This document shows positions 6,738 through 13,455 of a stretch of 19,269 nucleotides of DNA, piece by piece. Numbering within the stretch: position 1 is the stretch's first letter; each line of letters opens with the position of its first letter. Source of the stretch: an uncultured Collinsella sp. (GTDB taxonomy: Bacteria; Actinomycetota; Coriobacteriia; Coriobacteriales; Coriobacteriaceae). The stretch lies in assembly GCA_900549135.1 (NCBI GenBank), contig URNI01000030.1, positions 1 through 19,269 of the forward strand, read 5' to 3'. A program made the position numbers and the translations under genes. Under the pieces are notes generated by a model. The model made no database searches. It was given only the letters and a program-made list of their open reading frames with translations, and had not been told where the DNA came from.

Positions 6738-6761
6738 GTCCAAGATTTGGGGCGCGGTTCA
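6738..6761 (-). repeat. IS right terminal inverted repeat (IRR)
   Basis: Read on the minus strand it begins TGAACCGCG and ends ATCTTGGAC, pairing with the left repeat. It ends at A6761, next to the CAC duplication. Confidence 0.85.
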
Positions 6762-6782
6762 CACGCGCTGCAGGGTCTTTTT
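6762..6782. terminator. Right half of the IS-split bidirectional terminator
   Basis: CAC (6762-6764) is the target duplication. GCTGCAGGGTCTTTTT (6767-6782) is the other arm of the hairpin whose first arm is at 5292-5306. For ridA, transcribed toward the IS, this arm alone cannot terminate transcription, so ridA transcripts may run into the IS on its antisense strand. Confidence 0.8.
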
Positions 6783-6811
6783 GCATGTCATGTTGAGTTG
6801 TTGCCAACGCC

Positions 6812-7189
6812 TTAGAGGGCGGCGACGACCTCGATCTCGACCAGACCGCCAGCCGGAAGGGCGGCAACCTGGAAGGCGCTGCGCGCGGGGAACGGGGCCT
6901 CGAACTTGGAAGCGTAGATCTCGTTCACGGCAGCGAAGTCGGCAATGTCGGCCAGGTAGACCGTGGTCTTGACGACATCGGCAAAGGTGGCGCCGGCAGC
7001 GGTCAGCAGGGCCTCGACGTTAGCAAGGGACTGCTTGGCCTGGGCCTCGACGCCCTCGGGCATCTTGCCGGTTGCGGGATCGATGCCCAGCTGGCCGGAC
7101 AGGAACACCATGTTGCCGGTCTGGATACCGGGGGAATACGGACCGATGGCTGCGGGCGCGTTATCGGAAGACACGACGGTCTTGCTCAT
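6812..7189 (-). CDS. ridA: RidA family enamine/imine deaminase
   Basis: 125 residues from ATG 7189 behind AAGGAG; upstream in-frame codons to 7264 do not belong to the family. RidA (YjgF/YER057c/UK114) hydrolyses reactive 2-aminoacrylate and other enamines/imines released by PLP enzymes, protecting the cytosol; it acts as a homotrimer. Diagnostic pieces: AIGPYSPGIQTGNMVFLSGQ at the N-terminal side with Tyr18, GVEAQAKQSLANVEALL, DVVKTTVYLAD, and FPARSAFQVAALPAGG with the substrate-carboxylate-binding Arg103, then the C-terminal VEIEVVAAL with Glu119. It is a single gene. Its 5' leader contains a long hairpin, and its 3' terminator was interrupted by the IS. Confidence 0.95.
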   Translation of the reverse strand: MSKTVVSSDNAPAAIGPYSPGIQTGNMVFLSGQLGIDPATGKMPEGVEAQAKQSLANVEALLTAAGATFADVVKTTVYLADIADFAAVNEIYASKFEAPFPARSAFQVAALPAGGLVEIEVVAAL

Positions 7190-7222
7190 GTTTTTCTCCT
7201 TACGATCAATTGAGAGAGTGTG

Positions 7223-7270
7223 AGCGCGGTGTTCACACCGGGAGGCACAGTTCGGTCTGAACACCGCGCT
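7223..7270 (-). promoter_or_regulatory. Long stem-loop at the 5' end of the predicted ridA transcript
   Basis: AGCGCGGTGTTCA (7223-7235) pairs perfectly with TGAACACCGCGCT (7258-7270). After a single C-C mismatch, ACCG (7237-7240) pairs with CGGT (7253-7256), leaving a 12-nt loop. The stem begins about where transcription should start (near 7272). It could be a 5' mRNA stabiliser, a regulatory leader or a DNA operator. No U-run follows, so it is not an intrinsic terminator by itself. It matches no riboswitch class I recognise. Confidence 0.6.
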
Positions 7271-7278
7271 TGATTGGG

Positions 7279-7307
7279 ATAGTAATCAAGGTTTCCGTGC
7301 GATGCAA
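7279..7307 (-). promoter_or_regulatory. Predicted ridA promoter
   Basis: On the minus strand, TTGCAT (7307-7302), a 17-bp spacer and TACTAT (7284-7279) form a plausible sigma-70-type promoter. The start near 7272 is immediately before the long leader hairpin. Confidence 0.5.
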
Positions 7308-7338
7308 GAATATTATCAGTTTGCGAGAATATTTTATC
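7303..7338. repeat. Imperfect direct repeat TGC(A/G)AGAATATT...ATC upstream of ridA
   Basis: TGCAAGAATATTATC (7303-7317) is repeated as TGCGAGAATATTTTATC (7322-7338), 19 bp on. The first copy overlaps the ridA -35 element, so this could be an activator or repressor site. The rest of the 300-bp divergent gap (7190-7489) shows only a small GCCG-CAA-CGGC hairpin (7437-7447) and a lone TATACT. Confidence 0.35.
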
Positions 7339-7451
7339 GCCCAACGGTTTCCCCGAACCGCTGAACGGTTCTCCACGGGGTCAGCCAGCCCAAGCTGCTG
7401 AAGACTTTATCCCGCTTGGAGCACGGGCATCGCCTGCCGCAACGGCACCAC

Positions 7452-7457
7452 TATACT
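7452..7457 (+). promoter_or_regulatory. Possible -10 element (TATACT) for the U32-rluA operon
   Basis: TATACT lies 32 nt upstream of the U32 start. No convincing -35 hexamer is seen at normal spacing. Confidence 0.3.
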
Positions 7458-7489
7458 TTTGAATATCTGAGCATTTTGAAAGGCAGGAT

Positions 7490-9985
7490 ATGACCGCAAC
7501 CGCCAGTCGAACCACCAACCGCAGACCCGAGCTTTTGGCGCCCGCCGGAGGGCCCGAGCCCTTTGCCGCCGCACTCGCCGCGGGGGCAGACGCCATCTAT
7601 TGCGGCATGGGCAGCTTCAACGCCCGCCGCAAGGCCACCAACTTTACCGACGAGGCCTTTGAGCAAGCCTGCCGCGCCGCACATCTAGCCGGGTCGCGCG
7701 TCTACGTCACGGTCAACATCGTCATCAAACAGTCCGAGATGGGCGATGCGTTGCAACTCATCCATCGCTGCTCCACGCTGGGCGCCGACGCCTTCATCAT
7801 CCAGGACTGGGGCCTGTTCTTTGAGGTCAAGCGCACCATGCCCGGCATCGAGACACATATCTCGACCCAGGCGAACATCCACGACGACCGCGGAACCCTT
7901 TGGTGCCGTGAGCAGGGCGCCGACCGCGTGACTCTCTCGCGCGAGCTCTCCATCGACGAGATCGCCGCCATTCACAACGCCGCGCCCGATGTGGACCTCG
8001 AGGTCTTTAGCCACGGTGCCATCTGCTTTTGCTACTCGGGCCTGTGCCTGCTTTCGAGCTTTGCCATGGCGGGACGATCGGCCAACCGCGGCATGTGCGC
8101 CCAGCCCTGCCGCCTGCCCTACGAGCTGATCGACGAGAACGGCCGCTCGCTCTCCCCTGCCGGTCGCGAGCGCGCGCTGTGCCCGCGCGACACCAACACG
8201 TCGCAGCTTGTTCGCCGTCTGTATGACGCCGGCGCCGCATCGCTCAAGCTCGAGGGCCGCATGAAGGCCCCCGATTACGTGTATTCCATCGTCGATGTGT
8301 ATCGTCACCAGATTGATGACATGCTGGCCGGGGTCGCCGTAGATAAGGACGAGGTAGCCGCCCGCCAGCGCCAGCTCAAGCGCTGCTTCAACCGCGACTT
8401 TACGCACGCCTATCAGGACGGCACCTCGGGCGATGAGATGATGAGCTATGAGCGTTCCAACAACCGCGGCCAGATCGTGGGCACGGTGCTGGGCAGCCGC
8501 CCAGCCAACCGCGATGTACGCGGCCTTAAGCCCGACGACCGCCGTCGCCGCGCCGCCATCGCCCGCATTGAGCTGTTTGAGCCCGTGGGCAAGGGCGACC
8601 TGCTGGAGCTTCGCCACGATAACGAGTTTGACCAGTTCCTGACCACCATTGCCGCCGATGATGCCGCCGCCGGCGACATCATCGAATGTCGCGTGCCCCG
8701 CAGCATGCCCGAGGGCTGCCGCGTCCGCGTGATTCGCAGTCAGCGCGCCATCGACGCCGCCGGCGCCGCGCTCAAGCGCGATGTGCTGCGCCGCCGAGCT
8801 GTTGACGTGTCCGTCGTGGCGCGCCTGGGCGAGCCGTTTACTGTCACACTCACCTGCTGTGACAACCCCGCGCTCACCGCCACCGCCACGGGCTTCACCG
8901 TCGAGGCCGCCAAGACCCGCGCCGTCGAGGCATCCGATCTGGTTGAGCACGTCGGGCGCATGGGCTCCTCTCCCTTTGAGGCCGCGAGCTTTGATGTGGC
9001 GCTCGATGAGGGCTGCGGCATGGGCTTCTCCGCCGTGCACAAGGTGCGCGCCGCCGCTTGTAAGGCGCTGGAAGAGGCCATTCTGGCACCGTACGAGGAG
9101 CGCGCGAAAACGCTCGAGCTGCCGGCGATTGTAACCAGTGATTCCCGCCCCATGCCCGAGCACTACCGCGACGAGCCGCAGATCTGCACCACCGTCACCA
9201 CGCTCGAAGCCGCCGAGGCAGCGCGCGCGGAGGGTGCAACGCGCATCTACATGACCGCCGACGCGCTCGATGCGGCCGGGCTCTCCCCTGCCGATACATT
9301 TGAGCAGGGTATCGTGCCCGTACTCGACGAGGTCTGCCGCGCCGTCGACCACGAGCGCGTCGATCCCTGGGTTGTTGCCGGCGCCACGGTCGCTATTGGC
9401 AACATCTCTGAGCTTGCCCTGGCCGCCCAGGTTGGCGCCACGGCCGAGATTCGCTCTTGCCTGCCGGTTCACAACGCACCCTGCATGGAGGCGCTTGCCG
9501 AGCGCGGAGCCGGTGCGTTTTGGCTCTCGCCCGAAATCACGCTCGACGAGATTGTCTCGCTCGGCGCCGCCGCGCCCGCGGCTCTAGGCATCACCGTCTT
9601 TGGCCGCCCGCGCGTCATGACAAGCGAGCATTGCATTCTGCAGGTTGCCAACGGCTGCATCCACGATTGTGCCAACTGCCGCCTGCGTGCCCGCAAGCTC
9701 TCGCTCAAGAATATCGACGGAAAGGTCATGCCCGTCCGCACCGACATCCATGGCCGCTCTCGCTTGTACGACGCCTACCCCATCGACCTTACGCCGCAGG
9801 TACCACAGCTGCTCGATGCCGGCGTGCGTCGTCTCATGGTGGACGGAACGCTGCTCGAGACGGATGAGGTGGGCCGCGCCGTCGCACGCGTCCGTCGCGC
9901 CGTCGAGGCGGCTCAAGCCGGCCGCAAGCCCGCCGCCCGCCTACGCGGGGCGACCTCGGGCTGCATGTTTGTGGGAATCAGCTAA
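7490..9985 (+). CDS. Large peptidase U32 family protein (collagenase-like / RNA hydroxylation-type)
   Basis: 831 residues. The N-terminal half carries PELLAPAGGPEPFAAALAAG, ADAIYCGMGSFNARR and the U32 signature EVFSHGAICFCYSGLC at residues 171-186, followed by GRSANRGMCAQPCRLPY. This is the family of RlhA and TrhP, radical-free Fe-S proteins needed for prephenate-dependent hydroxylation of rRNA or tRNA; the peptidase name is historical. The middle (about residues 385-540) resembles the DUF3656-type insert of long U32 members. The C-terminal part has a further cysteine cluster (HCILQVANGCIHDCANCRLR) and ends ATSGCMFVGIS, comparable to the family's TTGHFF tail. It is about twice the size of the short U32 paralogues and near the size of RlhA-like members. 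It lies 15 nt upstream of an RNA pseudouridine synthase, which supports an RNA-modification role. Confidence 0.88.
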   Translation: MTATASRTTNRRPELLAPAGGPEPFAAALAAGADAIYCGMGSFNARRKATNFTDEAFEQACRAAHLAGSRVYVTVNIVIKQSEMGDALQLIHRCSTLGADAFIIQDWGLFFEVKRTMPGIETHISTQANIHDDRGTLWCREQGADRVTLSRELSIDEIAAIHNAAPDVDLEVFSHGAICFCYSGLCLLSSFAMAGRSANRGMCAQPCRLPYELIDENGRSLSPAGRERALCPRDTNTSQLVRRLYDAGAASLKLEGRMKAPDYVYSIVDVYRHQIDDMLAGVAVDKDEVAARQRQLKRCFNRDFTHAYQDGTSGDEMMSYERSNNRGQIVGTVLGSRPANRDVRGLKPDDRRRRAAIARIELFEPVGKGDLLELRHDNEFDQFLTTIAADDAAAGDIIECRVPRSMPEGCRVRVIRSQRAIDAAGAALKRDVLRRRAVDVSVVARLGEPFTVTLTCCDNPALTATATGFTVEAAKTRAVEASDLVEHVGRMGSSPFEAASFDVALDEGCGMGFSAVHKVRAAACKALEEAILAPYEERAKTLELPAIVTSDSRPMPEHYRDEPQICTTVTTLEAAEAARAEGATRIYMTADALDAAGLSPADTFEQGIVPVLDEVCRAVDHERVDPWVVAGATVAIGNISELALAAQVGATAEIRSCLPVHNAPCMEALAERGAGAFWLSPEITLDEIVSLGAAAPAALGITVFGRPRVMTSEHCILQVANGCIHDCANCRLRARKLSLKNIDGKVMPVRTDIHGRSRLYDAYPIDLTPQVPQLLDAGVRRLMVDGTLLETDEVGRAVARVRRAVEAAQAGRKPAARLRGATSGCMFVGIS

Positions 9986-10000
9986 CCGAAAGGCTTACAC

Positions 10001-10660
10001 GTGAACGAAGAACCTCAAGTCCTCTACTGCGACGCCTGGCTCATGGCCATCGACAAGCCCGCCGGCATGATCGTCCACGGCGACGGCACCGGCGAGCGCA
10101 CGCTTACCGACTACGCCAGCGACCTGTTGCTGGCGATGGGCGACGGCTTTGCCGCGACTGACATGCAGCCGCTCAACCGCCTGGACCGCAACACCACCGG
10201 CGTGGTGCTGTTTTCGCTCGACAAACAGACGCAGCCCGCCTTTGACCAGATGATTATCGACCACGCTTTCGAAAAGCACTACCTAGCGCTCGCCGAGGGC
10301 AAGATCGACTGGAACGAAAAGCTCATCGACAAGCCCATCGCCCGCGACCGTCACGACAGCCGAAAGATGCGCGTCGGCGCCAGCGGCAAGCCTTCTCAAA
10401 CGCGCGTGAAGGTGCTCAAACGCCTTAAGAGCCGTCGTGGCCTGCCCACGCGCTCGTATATCGATGTCGAGTTGCTCACCGGCCGCAAGCACCAAATCCG
10501 TGTGCACCTGGCAAGCGAGCATCATCCCCTGGTTGGCGACGACCTGTACGGAACGCCGCGCCCCTGCGGCCTGATGCTCCACGCCTACAGCGTGTCCTTC
10601 ACGCATCCCGTAATCGGCGAGCACATCCACATCGAAGCCCCCTGCCCCTGGGAGCCCTAA
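10001..10660 (+). CDS. RluA-family RNA pseudouridine synthase
   Basis: 219 residues from GTG 10001, behind GAAAGG, 15 nt after the U32 stop, so probably co-transcribed. The family's catalytic loop appears as PLNRLDRNTTGVVLF, with Asp62 as the nucleophile; the usual leading His (HRLD) is Asn59. Further motifs: VLYCDAWLMAIDKPAGMIVH at the N-terminus, KHYLALAEG, then LLTGRKHQIRVHLAS and HPLVGDDLYG typical of RluA/RluD. There is no N-terminal S4 domain, as in RluA/TruC-like short forms. It isomerises uridine in rRNA or tRNA; the target site cannot be assigned. A palindromic element follows the stop. Confidence 0.93.
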   Translation: MNEEPQVLYCDAWLMAIDKPAGMIVHGDGTGERTLTDYASDLLLAMGDGFAATDMQPLNRLDRNTTGVVLFSLDKQTQPAFDQMIIDHAFEKHYLALAEGKIDWNEKLIDKPIARDRHDSRKMRVGASGKPSQTRVKVLKRLKSRRGLPTRSYIDVELLTGRKHQIRVHLASEHHPLVGDDLYGTPRPCGLMLHAYSVSFTHPVIGEHIHIEAPCPWEP

Positions 10661-10673
10661 AGTCTCCCGAAAA

Positions 10674-10770
10674 GGGACGGGTTTATTTTGGCAGGCCTTA
10701 TCTGGACAAACGTCAAAACCACCACAAAGGCTCCTGTCCCTTCGCGGTGGTTTTGGCCTTAGCCCGTCCC
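10674..10770. repeat. REP-like nested palindromic element / bidirectional terminator between convergent genes
   Basis: Outer arms GGGACGGG (10674-10681) and CCCGTCCC (10763-10770) enclose a 10-bp stem CAAAACCACC (10714-10723) with GGTGGTTTTG (10746-10755). An alternative pairing, AAGGGAC (10672-10678) with GTCCCTT (10736-10742), is also perfect. It fills the 116-bp gap between the rluA-type gene and the deoR-type gene and may end both transcripts. Its AAAGGCT...CTGTCCC core resembles the repeats at 12973-13068. Confidence 0.55.
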
Positions 10771-10776
10771 CTGCTG

Positions 10777-11523
10777 TTAGACCGTGATGACGTTGTCCAT
10801 TGCCCGGTACTTGGCGGGGACCTCGCCTGCGGTAATAATCGTTGCGTCGCGGAAGTCCGCGAACTTGATGGGCGCCACCATGCCAAATTTACTGGCGTCC
10901 GAGATTACGAAGCGCTTGGCCGTATGGCGCATCGAGATACGCTTTACTTGCGCCTCCTCGATATCTGGCGCCGTGAAGCCCTGCTCGGCGGCAATGCCGT
11001 TAGAGCCCCAAAAGCCACAGTTGAAGTTGTAGCGGTCTAAGGTTGCCAAGGCATCGGGGCCAACGAGCGCCTCGGTCTCGGGTTTGAGCTCGCCGCCCAG
11101 CACCACGGTACGCATGCCGCGCAAAGCAAGGCGCTGAGCATGGAGCACGGAATCGGTCACATAGGTGACATCTTCAAGGTGTGGAAGATGCTCGATGAGC
11201 CTGAGCGTCGTCGAGCCCGAGTCGATGTATACAAAGCTCTCAGGCTCCACAAGCGCCGCCGCACGGGCGCAGATACGCTCCTTGTCATCGTTATGGAGGT
11301 CGCTGCGCTCATTGAGCGTTAGGTCGCGCGTCACGTGCGCGCGCTCAAGACTCGTCGCCCCACCGTGGACCTTGGCGATGCGGTGCGCTCGGTCGAGCGT
11401 CTGCAGGTCGCGCCGAATGGTGGACGCCGTCACGCCCAAGGTATCGGCAAGCTCTGGCACAGTAACCGAGCCAGCCTGCTGCACCATCGACACAATCGCA
11501 TTGAGCCTATCTTCCGCTAGCAT
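10777..11523 (-). CDS. DeoR/GlpR-family transcriptional regulator
   Basis: 248 residues, normal for the family. The N-terminal winged HTH (about residues 5-57: IVSMVQQAGSVTVPELADTL, TASTIRRDLQTLD, KVHGGAT) is the DeoR signature. The C-terminal DeoRC sensor domain (about residues 75-235) shows YIDSGSTTLRLIEHL and TVVLGGELKPET, the sugar-phosphate-binding loops. FWGSNGIAAEQGFT replaces the common FIGANGI form. ATG 11523 is three nt after the stop of the upstream oxidoreductase gene, with GAGGAGGAG as ribosome site inside that gene's end, so the two are translationally coupled. It probably represses its own operon in response to a phosphorylated sugar or polyol; the effector is unknown. Confidence 0.93.
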   Translation of the reverse strand: MLAEDRLNAIVSMVQQAGSVTVPELADTLGVTASTIRRDLQTLDRAHRIAKVHGGATSLERAHVTRDLTLNERSDLHNDDKERICARAAALVEPESFVYIDSGSTTLRLIEHLPHLEDVTYVTDSVLHAQRLALRGMRTVVLGGELKPETEALVGPDALATLDRYNFNCGFWGSNGIAAEQGFTAPDIEEAQVKRISMRHTAKRFVISDASKFGMVAPIKFADFRDATIITAGEVPAKYRAMDNVITV

Positions 11524-11526
11524 CGC

Positions 11527-12606
11527 TTACTCCTCCTCGGGGTACACGACTCCCCAGTCGGCGCGAAGCTTGGTCATAAGCTCCATAACATCAGAAGCAT
11601 AATCCAGCAGCTCGCGCTTGGAGTCGTCGCCGGCAACGGCCTTCTCAAGATCGGCCATCTCATAGCAAAGGGCGTAAGCCTCGGTGCCGGCGTGGACCTC
11701 CTCGCGGTGGCCGTCCGCAGTCCACACGATGGTCGCGTGATCGGCACGCGGATACTCGTTGACCTCGATATAGCACTTGTCGAAGCTGATGACAGAGCGC
11801 TTGGGTTGCTTGGAGTGGAGCGTAAGGCTCACGACGCCCAGCTGCTGCTCGGCATTACGGCAGACGATGCCTCCCGCAACGTCGACACCGGTCTCACAGG
11901 TGTTGCCCAGCGAGACAACCTCAGCGGGCTGGCTCGCCATAAAGAGGCGCATGACGGACAGAGCATACACGCCAATATCGAGCATGGCACCGCCAGCAAG
12001 GTTGCGGTTGTAGAAGCGATTGGTCAGGTCGCCGTACTCCTTGTAGCTGCCAAAGTTGAGTTGGGCGAGGTTCATGCGGCCAAACTCACCGGCATCCATG
12101 CGGCGACGCAGCTCGTGATACAAGGGCATGTGGAGCACCGTAGTAGCGTCCATAAGGACCACGTTGTGCTCGTCGGCGATGGCACGTGCCTCGTCGAGCT
12201 CGGCGAAGTTGAGGGTAATGGCCTTCTCGCAGAGCACGTGCTTGCCAGCTGCCAGAGCGGCTCGCAGGTAGGTGATATGAGTGTTGTGCGGCGTGGTGAT
12301 ATAGACTGCGTCAATGTTCGGATCGGCATAGAGGTCCTCGGCCGTGTCATAGACCTTCTCGATACCGTACTGCTCGGCAAAGGCCTGAGCCTTGGACAGC
12401 GTGCGGTTGGCGACGCCCGCAAGTTTGCGGCCGGCCAAAGCGAGAGACTGAGCCATCTGGTTGGCGATAACGCCGCACCCGATCACAGCCCAGCGGAGCT
12501 CGGGGGCCGTAAAAATATCGTTGGGGAACGGCTGATCCTGGACCGAGGCAAACGCCGCCTTAGCGGCTGCTTCGGCGTCGAGCGGAGCCTGTATGGAATC
12601 TGCCAT
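11527..12606 (-). CDS. Gfo/Idh/MocA-family NAD(P)-dependent oxidoreductase
   Basis: 359 residues from ATG 12606 (MADSIQAP), chosen because AGGAGG sits 7 nt upstream; an in-frame ATG 14 codons earlier lacks one. A 40-residue N-terminal lead precedes the Rossmann fold: LRWAVIGCGVIANQMAQSL, then AVYITTPHNTHITYLRAAL and GKHVLCEKAITLN with the catalytic-site Lys (the usual EKP is EKA). The C-terminal domain has GGAMLDIGVYALSVMRLF, typical of the dihydrodiol-dehydrogenase-like subgroup, where Tyr replaces the His of inositol dehydrogenases. It likely oxidises or reduces a sugar or polyol. It is co-transcribed with the DeoR regulator, which points to carbohydrate control; the substrate is not predictable. 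Confidence 0.9.
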   Translation of the reverse strand: MADSIQAPLDAEAAAKAAFASVQDQPFPNDIFTAPELRWAVIGCGVIANQMAQSLALAGRKLAGVANRTLSKAQAFAEQYGIEKVYDTAEDLYADPNIDAVYITTPHNTHITYLRAALAAGKHVLCEKAITLNFAELDEARAIADEHNVVLMDATTVLHMPLYHELRRRMDAGEFGRMNLAQLNFGSYKEYGDLTNRFYNRNLAGGAMLDIGVYALSVMRLFMASQPAEVVSLGNTCETGVDVAGGIVCRNAEQQLGVVSLTLHSKQPKRSVISFDKCYIEVNEYPRADHATIVWTADGHREEVHAGTEAYALCYEMADLEKAVAGDDSKRELLDYASDVMELMTKLRADWGVVYPEEE

Positions 12607-12737
12607 TATGTGCCTCCTGAGGTATCGGAAGTCCTTCATTTCTAACAACCCTATATTCGCACAATTGCGCGCGTATCTGCTCGTGTTTGCGTGTTTATTT
12701 GCTTATCTGTCATTATTTAGCCATAGTTGGCAGATGT

Positions 12738-12775
12738 TTGCGCGGCTATGCGCATTATCGCGCAAGGCTATGCGC
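12738..12775. promoter_or_regulatory. Operator-like repeats upstream of the oxidoreductase-deoR operon
   Basis: GGCTATGCGC occurs twice (12744-12753 and 12766-12775), exactly 22 bp apart, about two helical turns. An inverted repeat TTGCGCG/CGCGCAA (12738-12744, 12759-12765) overlaps the array. It is 130-170 bp upstream of the oxidoreductase start, in an AT-rich region with TGTTT-type tracts as seen at DeoR-family operators. It is a candidate site for the operon's own DeoR protein. Confidence 0.45.
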
Positions 12776-12897
12776 GTAAATGCGAATGCGACGATCTTTG
12801 TGAAACATAAAGGAACGGAACACCATAGCCATAAAAGACAGAGTAGGCTGTATTACTCCACCCCTCTTGGGGGCGCAGCCATCAAAGGACTGTTCCA

Positions 12898-12942
12898 AAC
12901 TGCCGGCAGATAGGGACTTCCCTAACTGCCGGCACATAGGGA
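12898..12942. repeat. Tandem 26-bp-period repeat with a GCCGGC core
   Basis: AACTGCCGGCA(G/C)ATAGGGA is present at 12898-12916 and 12924-12942 with one difference in 19. A decayed third copy (GCTACCGGC) is at 12952-12960. It lies in the 530-bp gap 12607-13136 between divergent/terminating units. No gene is seen there. Confidence 0.6.
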
Positions 12943-12972
12943 ACGTACCCAGCTACCGGCGTTTCAACGGCA

Positions 12973-13068
12973 CTCATTAAAGGCTGTCCCCAATGAATGC
13001 CAAACGACCACTCATTTAAGCCTGTCCCCAATGAGCATAAGTCTGTCCCCAATGAGTACCCAATGAGT
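12973..13068. repeat. Three copies of CTGTCCCCAATGA with CTCATT partners
   Basis: CTGTCCCCAATGA occurs at 12984-12996, 13022-13034 and 13043-13055. CTCATT upstream of the first two (12973-12978, 13011-13016) can pair with the following AATGA(G), making small hairpins that display GTCCCC. A further CCAATGAGTA follows. This looks like a cluster of REP-type intergenic repeats, just beyond the rplX terminator. Confidence 0.6.
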
Positions 13069-13076
13069 AGGGATAG

Positions 13077-13110
13077 AAAAAGGCCCGGGTGCCTTGGCAT
13101 CCGGGCCTTT
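13077..13110 (-). terminator. Rho-independent terminator after rplX
   Basis: AAAGGCCCGG (13079-13088) and CCGGGCCTTT (13101-13110) form a perfect 10-bp stem, with TGCC/GGCA extending it inside. On the minus strand it is followed by TTTTTCTATC. It is about 27 nt past the rplX stop and should end the ribosomal operon here. Confidence 0.88.
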
Positions 13111-13136
13111 GCTGGCAACTTGATGTTGCGGGCAGC
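13111..13136 (-). other. Small stem-loop abutting the rplX stop codon
   Basis: GCTG (13111-13114) with CAGC (13133-13136) and GCAAC (13115-13119) with GTTGC (13125-13129) form a short hairpin between the rplX stop and the main terminator. Confidence 0.45.
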
Positions 13137-13442
13137 TTAGAACTTGTGGCCGCACTTCTTGCAGACGCGCAGCTTGTTCTTGCCGTCCTTCTCGTGACCA
13201 ACGCGGGTAACCTTACCGCACTCGGGGCAAACGAGATTGACGTTGGAGGCGTCGATAGGAGCCTCCTGCGAAACGATGCCGCCCTGCTGGTTGGCAGCGT
13301 TGGGCTTGACGGCCTTCTTGACGACCGAAACGCCCTCGACAACGACCTTGTTCTCGGCGGGGAGAGCACGCAGGACAACGCCCTGCTTGCCGCGATCCTT
13401 ACCAGAGAGAACCTGGACCTTATCGCCCTTCTTGATATACAT
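13137..13442 (-). CDS. rplX: 50S ribosomal protein L24
   Basis: 101 residues from ATG 13442 behind GGGGAG. L24 is an early assembly-initiating protein of the large subunit. The KOW motif is clear at residues 3-30 (KKGDKVQVLSGKDRGKQG), followed by VEGVSVVKKAVKPNAANQQG. The C-terminal part contains CPECGK and CKKCG, a four-cysteine zinc-ribbon (C+) version. It is 13 nt downstream of rplN. Normally rplE follows, but here a terminator and non-ribosomal genes come next. Confidence 0.97.
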   Translation of the reverse strand: MYIKKGDKVQVLSGKDRGKQGVVLRALPAENKVVVEGVSVVKKAVKPNAANQQGGIVSQEAPIDASNVNLVCPECGKVTRVGHEKDGKNKLRVCKKCGHKF

Positions 13443-13455
13443 ATATCTCCCCTAA

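Larger units (their letters stand above)
5313..6761 (+). mobile_element. IS3-family (IS150-like) insertion sequence, 1449 bp, apparently intact
   Basis: Left end 5313-5336 and right end 6738-6761 are imperfect 24-bp terminal inverted repeats, both beginning TGAAC read from outside and both ending TCTTGGAC. The element is flanked by a 3-bp target duplication CAC (5310-5312 and 6762-6764), normal for the family. It contains orfA, an A7 slippery site and orfB with complete DDE motifs, so it looks active or recently active. GC is higher than in the neighbouring genes. The insertion point is inside the loop of a terminator hairpin. Members of this family such as IS1397 are known to insert into loops of palindromic sequences. 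Confidence 0.93.

Noticed and set aside
7685..9472. 595-codon minus-strand frame over the U32 gene
   Set aside because: Composition artefact opposite a gene with clear family motifs; Gly/Ala-rich with no ribosome site seen.
12593..12913. 106-codon plus-strand frame in the non-coding gap
   Set aside because: No ribosome site, hydrophobic low-complexity start, and it overlaps the oxidoreductase start and repeats.
12973..13068. CRISPR-like array
   Set aside because: Copies are 13 bp with irregular spacing (38 and 21 bp), no unique spacers of constant length and no cas genes; better explained as REP-type repeats.
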